33,449 bases of DNA from an uncultured Flavobacteriales bacterium. Lineage in GTDB: Bacteria; Bacteroidota; Bacteroidia; Flavobacteriales_D; Crocinitomicaceae. Positions within the stretch are counted from its first letter, which is position 1, and every line of letters begins with the position of its first letter. Shown in pieces: positions 32,217-33,449 of the stretch. Location: the NCBI GenBank assembly GCA_913046365.1, contig CAJWRM010000028.1, positions 1-33,449 of the forward strand, written 5' to 3'. The translations under genes and the position numbers were made by a program. Under the pieces are notes generated by a model. The model had not been told where the DNA came from and searched no databases. It was given only the letters and a program-made list of their open reading frames with translations.

Positions 32217-33449
32217 CTAGGAAACCCAAATAAGCTTTGCTAAATCTACCTTTATTCTTATGTTTCCCATACTAAGAACAACCTGGTTTCCATTAATTTC
32301 CTCCACAACAGCTGCTTGTTTTGTTGAGATGATTTTGACTTTTGAGCCTATTTTAATATTCTTTTGTTGATAAGATTCAACCTGTTTTTTACTTAACTTT
32401 CTCTTTGCTTTATTCGACTTTTTCTTTACCTCATTTTTTGTCTTTTGTTGCTTGAGGAAAAGCATAACTTCCTCCGAGAGCTCCTTATTTTTATTTTTAC
32501 CCCTTGCATTTTTATACTGGGCTATGAATTCGAGCATTTTTTTTCCAGCGGCAAGCTGCGTCTCATGAAGTAGTATCGTTTGATTTACTTTGTCAAACTT
32601 GTATTTTAGCTTTTCTATGTCAGAGGCGGCCTTTTCAGCTTTGTCTTTGTATTCCCTTGATTCGGTTTGGTTAAATTTGATTGACCTATCTAAGTCATTA
32701 TTTTTCCTTTGCAAGTCTGAAAGTAGCTCATTTAGTTTGAGCTTTTCGTTATTTAATTTTCCTTTTGCTTTTTCAATTAATGAATTAGAAACACCATTAA
32801 TCTGAGCTACTTCAAAAGTAAATGAACTTCCTGGTTGTCCGATTTTAAATTCAAAGAGAGGTGCCAAGCTTTTCGCGTTAAATAACATACAACCATTAAT
32901 AGCTTGAGGCAATTGAACAGCTCTTGACTTAATATTGCTGTAGTGCGTCGTTAATACAGCAAAAATCTTCTTTCTGTACAAAGATTCAAAAAAGGCCTCT
33001 GCCAAAGCACCACCTAATTCTGGGTCTGAACCGGTTCCAAATTCATCAAGAAGCAATAGCGTATCTGGATTTGACAGCGATAAAAACTTTTTCATCCTTT
33101 TCAACCTGTAAGAATAAGTACTCAACTCATTTTCAATTGACTGATTGTCTCCAATTTCAGAATAGATTTGCTTAAACATCCCAAAGGTATTCTCTGATTC
33201 GGCGGCTATGAATAAACCTGCCTGAACCATTACCTGAAGTAAACCGAGTGTCTTCAAAGTAATACTTTTCCCTCCAGCGTTAGGGCCAGATATTACGAGC
33301 ATCCGTTGGTCGATGCTCAAATGTATATCTTGTCCAAATGTCGGCTTATTTTCGCGGTCGTTTTTATCTTTGAGTAGTGGATGAAGTGCACTTTTTACAT
33401 CAATAACCTTATCCTTTGATAGATTTGGCTTTACAGCGTTCATTGCATC
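32217..33449 (-). CDS. MutS2-family ATPase, C-terminal part (N-terminus outside window)
   Basis: The frame is open to the window edge, so the gene starts beyond 33449; about 410 residues are seen. The MutS-type ATPase has Walker A ISGPNAGGKSITLK, a stretch with GDNQSIENELSTYSY, Walker B LLLLDEFGTGSDPELGGALAEA and the switch histidine region VLTTHYSNIKSRA. A long basic coiled coil (about KGKLNNEKLKLNELL to KKLSKKQ) follows, then a small beta domain (IKIGSKVKIISTKQAAVVEEI ... VVLSMGNIRIKVDLAKL). The protein then stops at WVS. MutS2 acts on recombination intermediates and stalled ribosomes. The C-terminal Smr nuclease domain of Bacillus-type MutS2 is missing; from memory this is common in flavobacterial members. 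Confidence 0.9.
   Translation of the reverse strand, partial: DAMNAVKPNLSKDKVIDVKSALHPLLKDKNDRENKPTFGQDIHLSIDQRMLVISGPNAGGKSITLKTLGLLQVMVQAGLFIAAESENTFGMFKQIYSEIGDNQSIENELSTYSYRLKRMKKFLSLSNPDTLLLLDEFGTGSDPELGGALAEAFFESLYRKKIFAVLTTHYSNIKSRAVQLPQAINGCMLFNAKSLAPLFEFKIGQPGSSFTFEVAQINGVSNSLIEKAKGKLNNEKLKLNELLSDLQRKNNDLDRSIKFNQTESREYKDKAEKAASDIEKLKYKFDKVNQTILLHETQLAAGKKMLEFIAQYKNARGKNKNKELSEEVMLFLKQQKTKNEVKKKSNKAKRKLSKKQVESYQQKNIKIGSKVKIISTKQAAVVEEINGNQVVLSMGNIRIKVDLAKLIWVS

Overview
The window looks like a chromosomal segment of a low-GC Bacteroidota, most likely a flavobacterium-like marine or aquatic lineage. Five proteins carry C-terminal type IX secretion (T9SS) sorting domains. There is a TonB-dependent receptor followed by a DUF4249 lipoprotein, an S46 dipeptidyl peptidase and a DUF5723 outer-membrane protein. 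Several start regions carry the Bacteroidota -7 element TAnnTTTG. I see no phage, transposase, integrase or CRISPR, and most of the window is ordinary core and surface-protein content.

Layout. 1-131 is the start of an FAD-linked oxidase running out of the window. 210-5702 is a plus-strand run: a PcaF/PaaJ-type thiolase, then three overlapping surface genes (lipoprotein, DUF5723 barrel, T9SS cargo). 5692-8022 holds proline dehydrogenase divergent from aroB. 8084-11741 holds a DPP7-type S46 peptidase divergent from a secreted Kazal/PKD protein. 11876-12748 is another T9SS cargo, followed by a 381-bp gap without a gene. 13130-15602 is pabB-tilS on the minus strand. 15775-19117 is a TonB receptor plus DUF4249 pair. 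19114-21290 is a tightly overlapping minus-strand cluster (nitroreductase, small membrane protein, barrel protein, DUF985 cupin), with a TPR protein upstream of it. tRNA-Arg(ACG) lies at 21932-22005 and is followed by a partial copy of its own 3' end. rmuC-xseA-xseB (22324-25338) forms a DNA-maintenance operon. 26036-29316 is a three-gene amino-sugar operon: GH109 glycosidase, sugar-phosphate nucleotidyltransferase and NahK-like anomeric kinase. 29380-30222 holds two divergent related small lipoproteins. 30283-31392 is a secreted esterase, 31480-31553 is tRNA-Asn(GTT), followed by ssb and the C-terminal part of MutS2, which runs out of the window.

The most coherent candidate system is the GH109-nucleotidyltransferase-kinase operon. 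Together its products could release an N-acetylhexosamine, phosphorylate it at C1 and activate it to a nucleotide sugar. The lipoprotein/DUF5723/T9SS cluster and the divergent Kazal-inhibitor/dipeptidyl-peptidase pair are secondary candidates of unknown function. All functional calls come from reading motifs by eye; no database search was possible.
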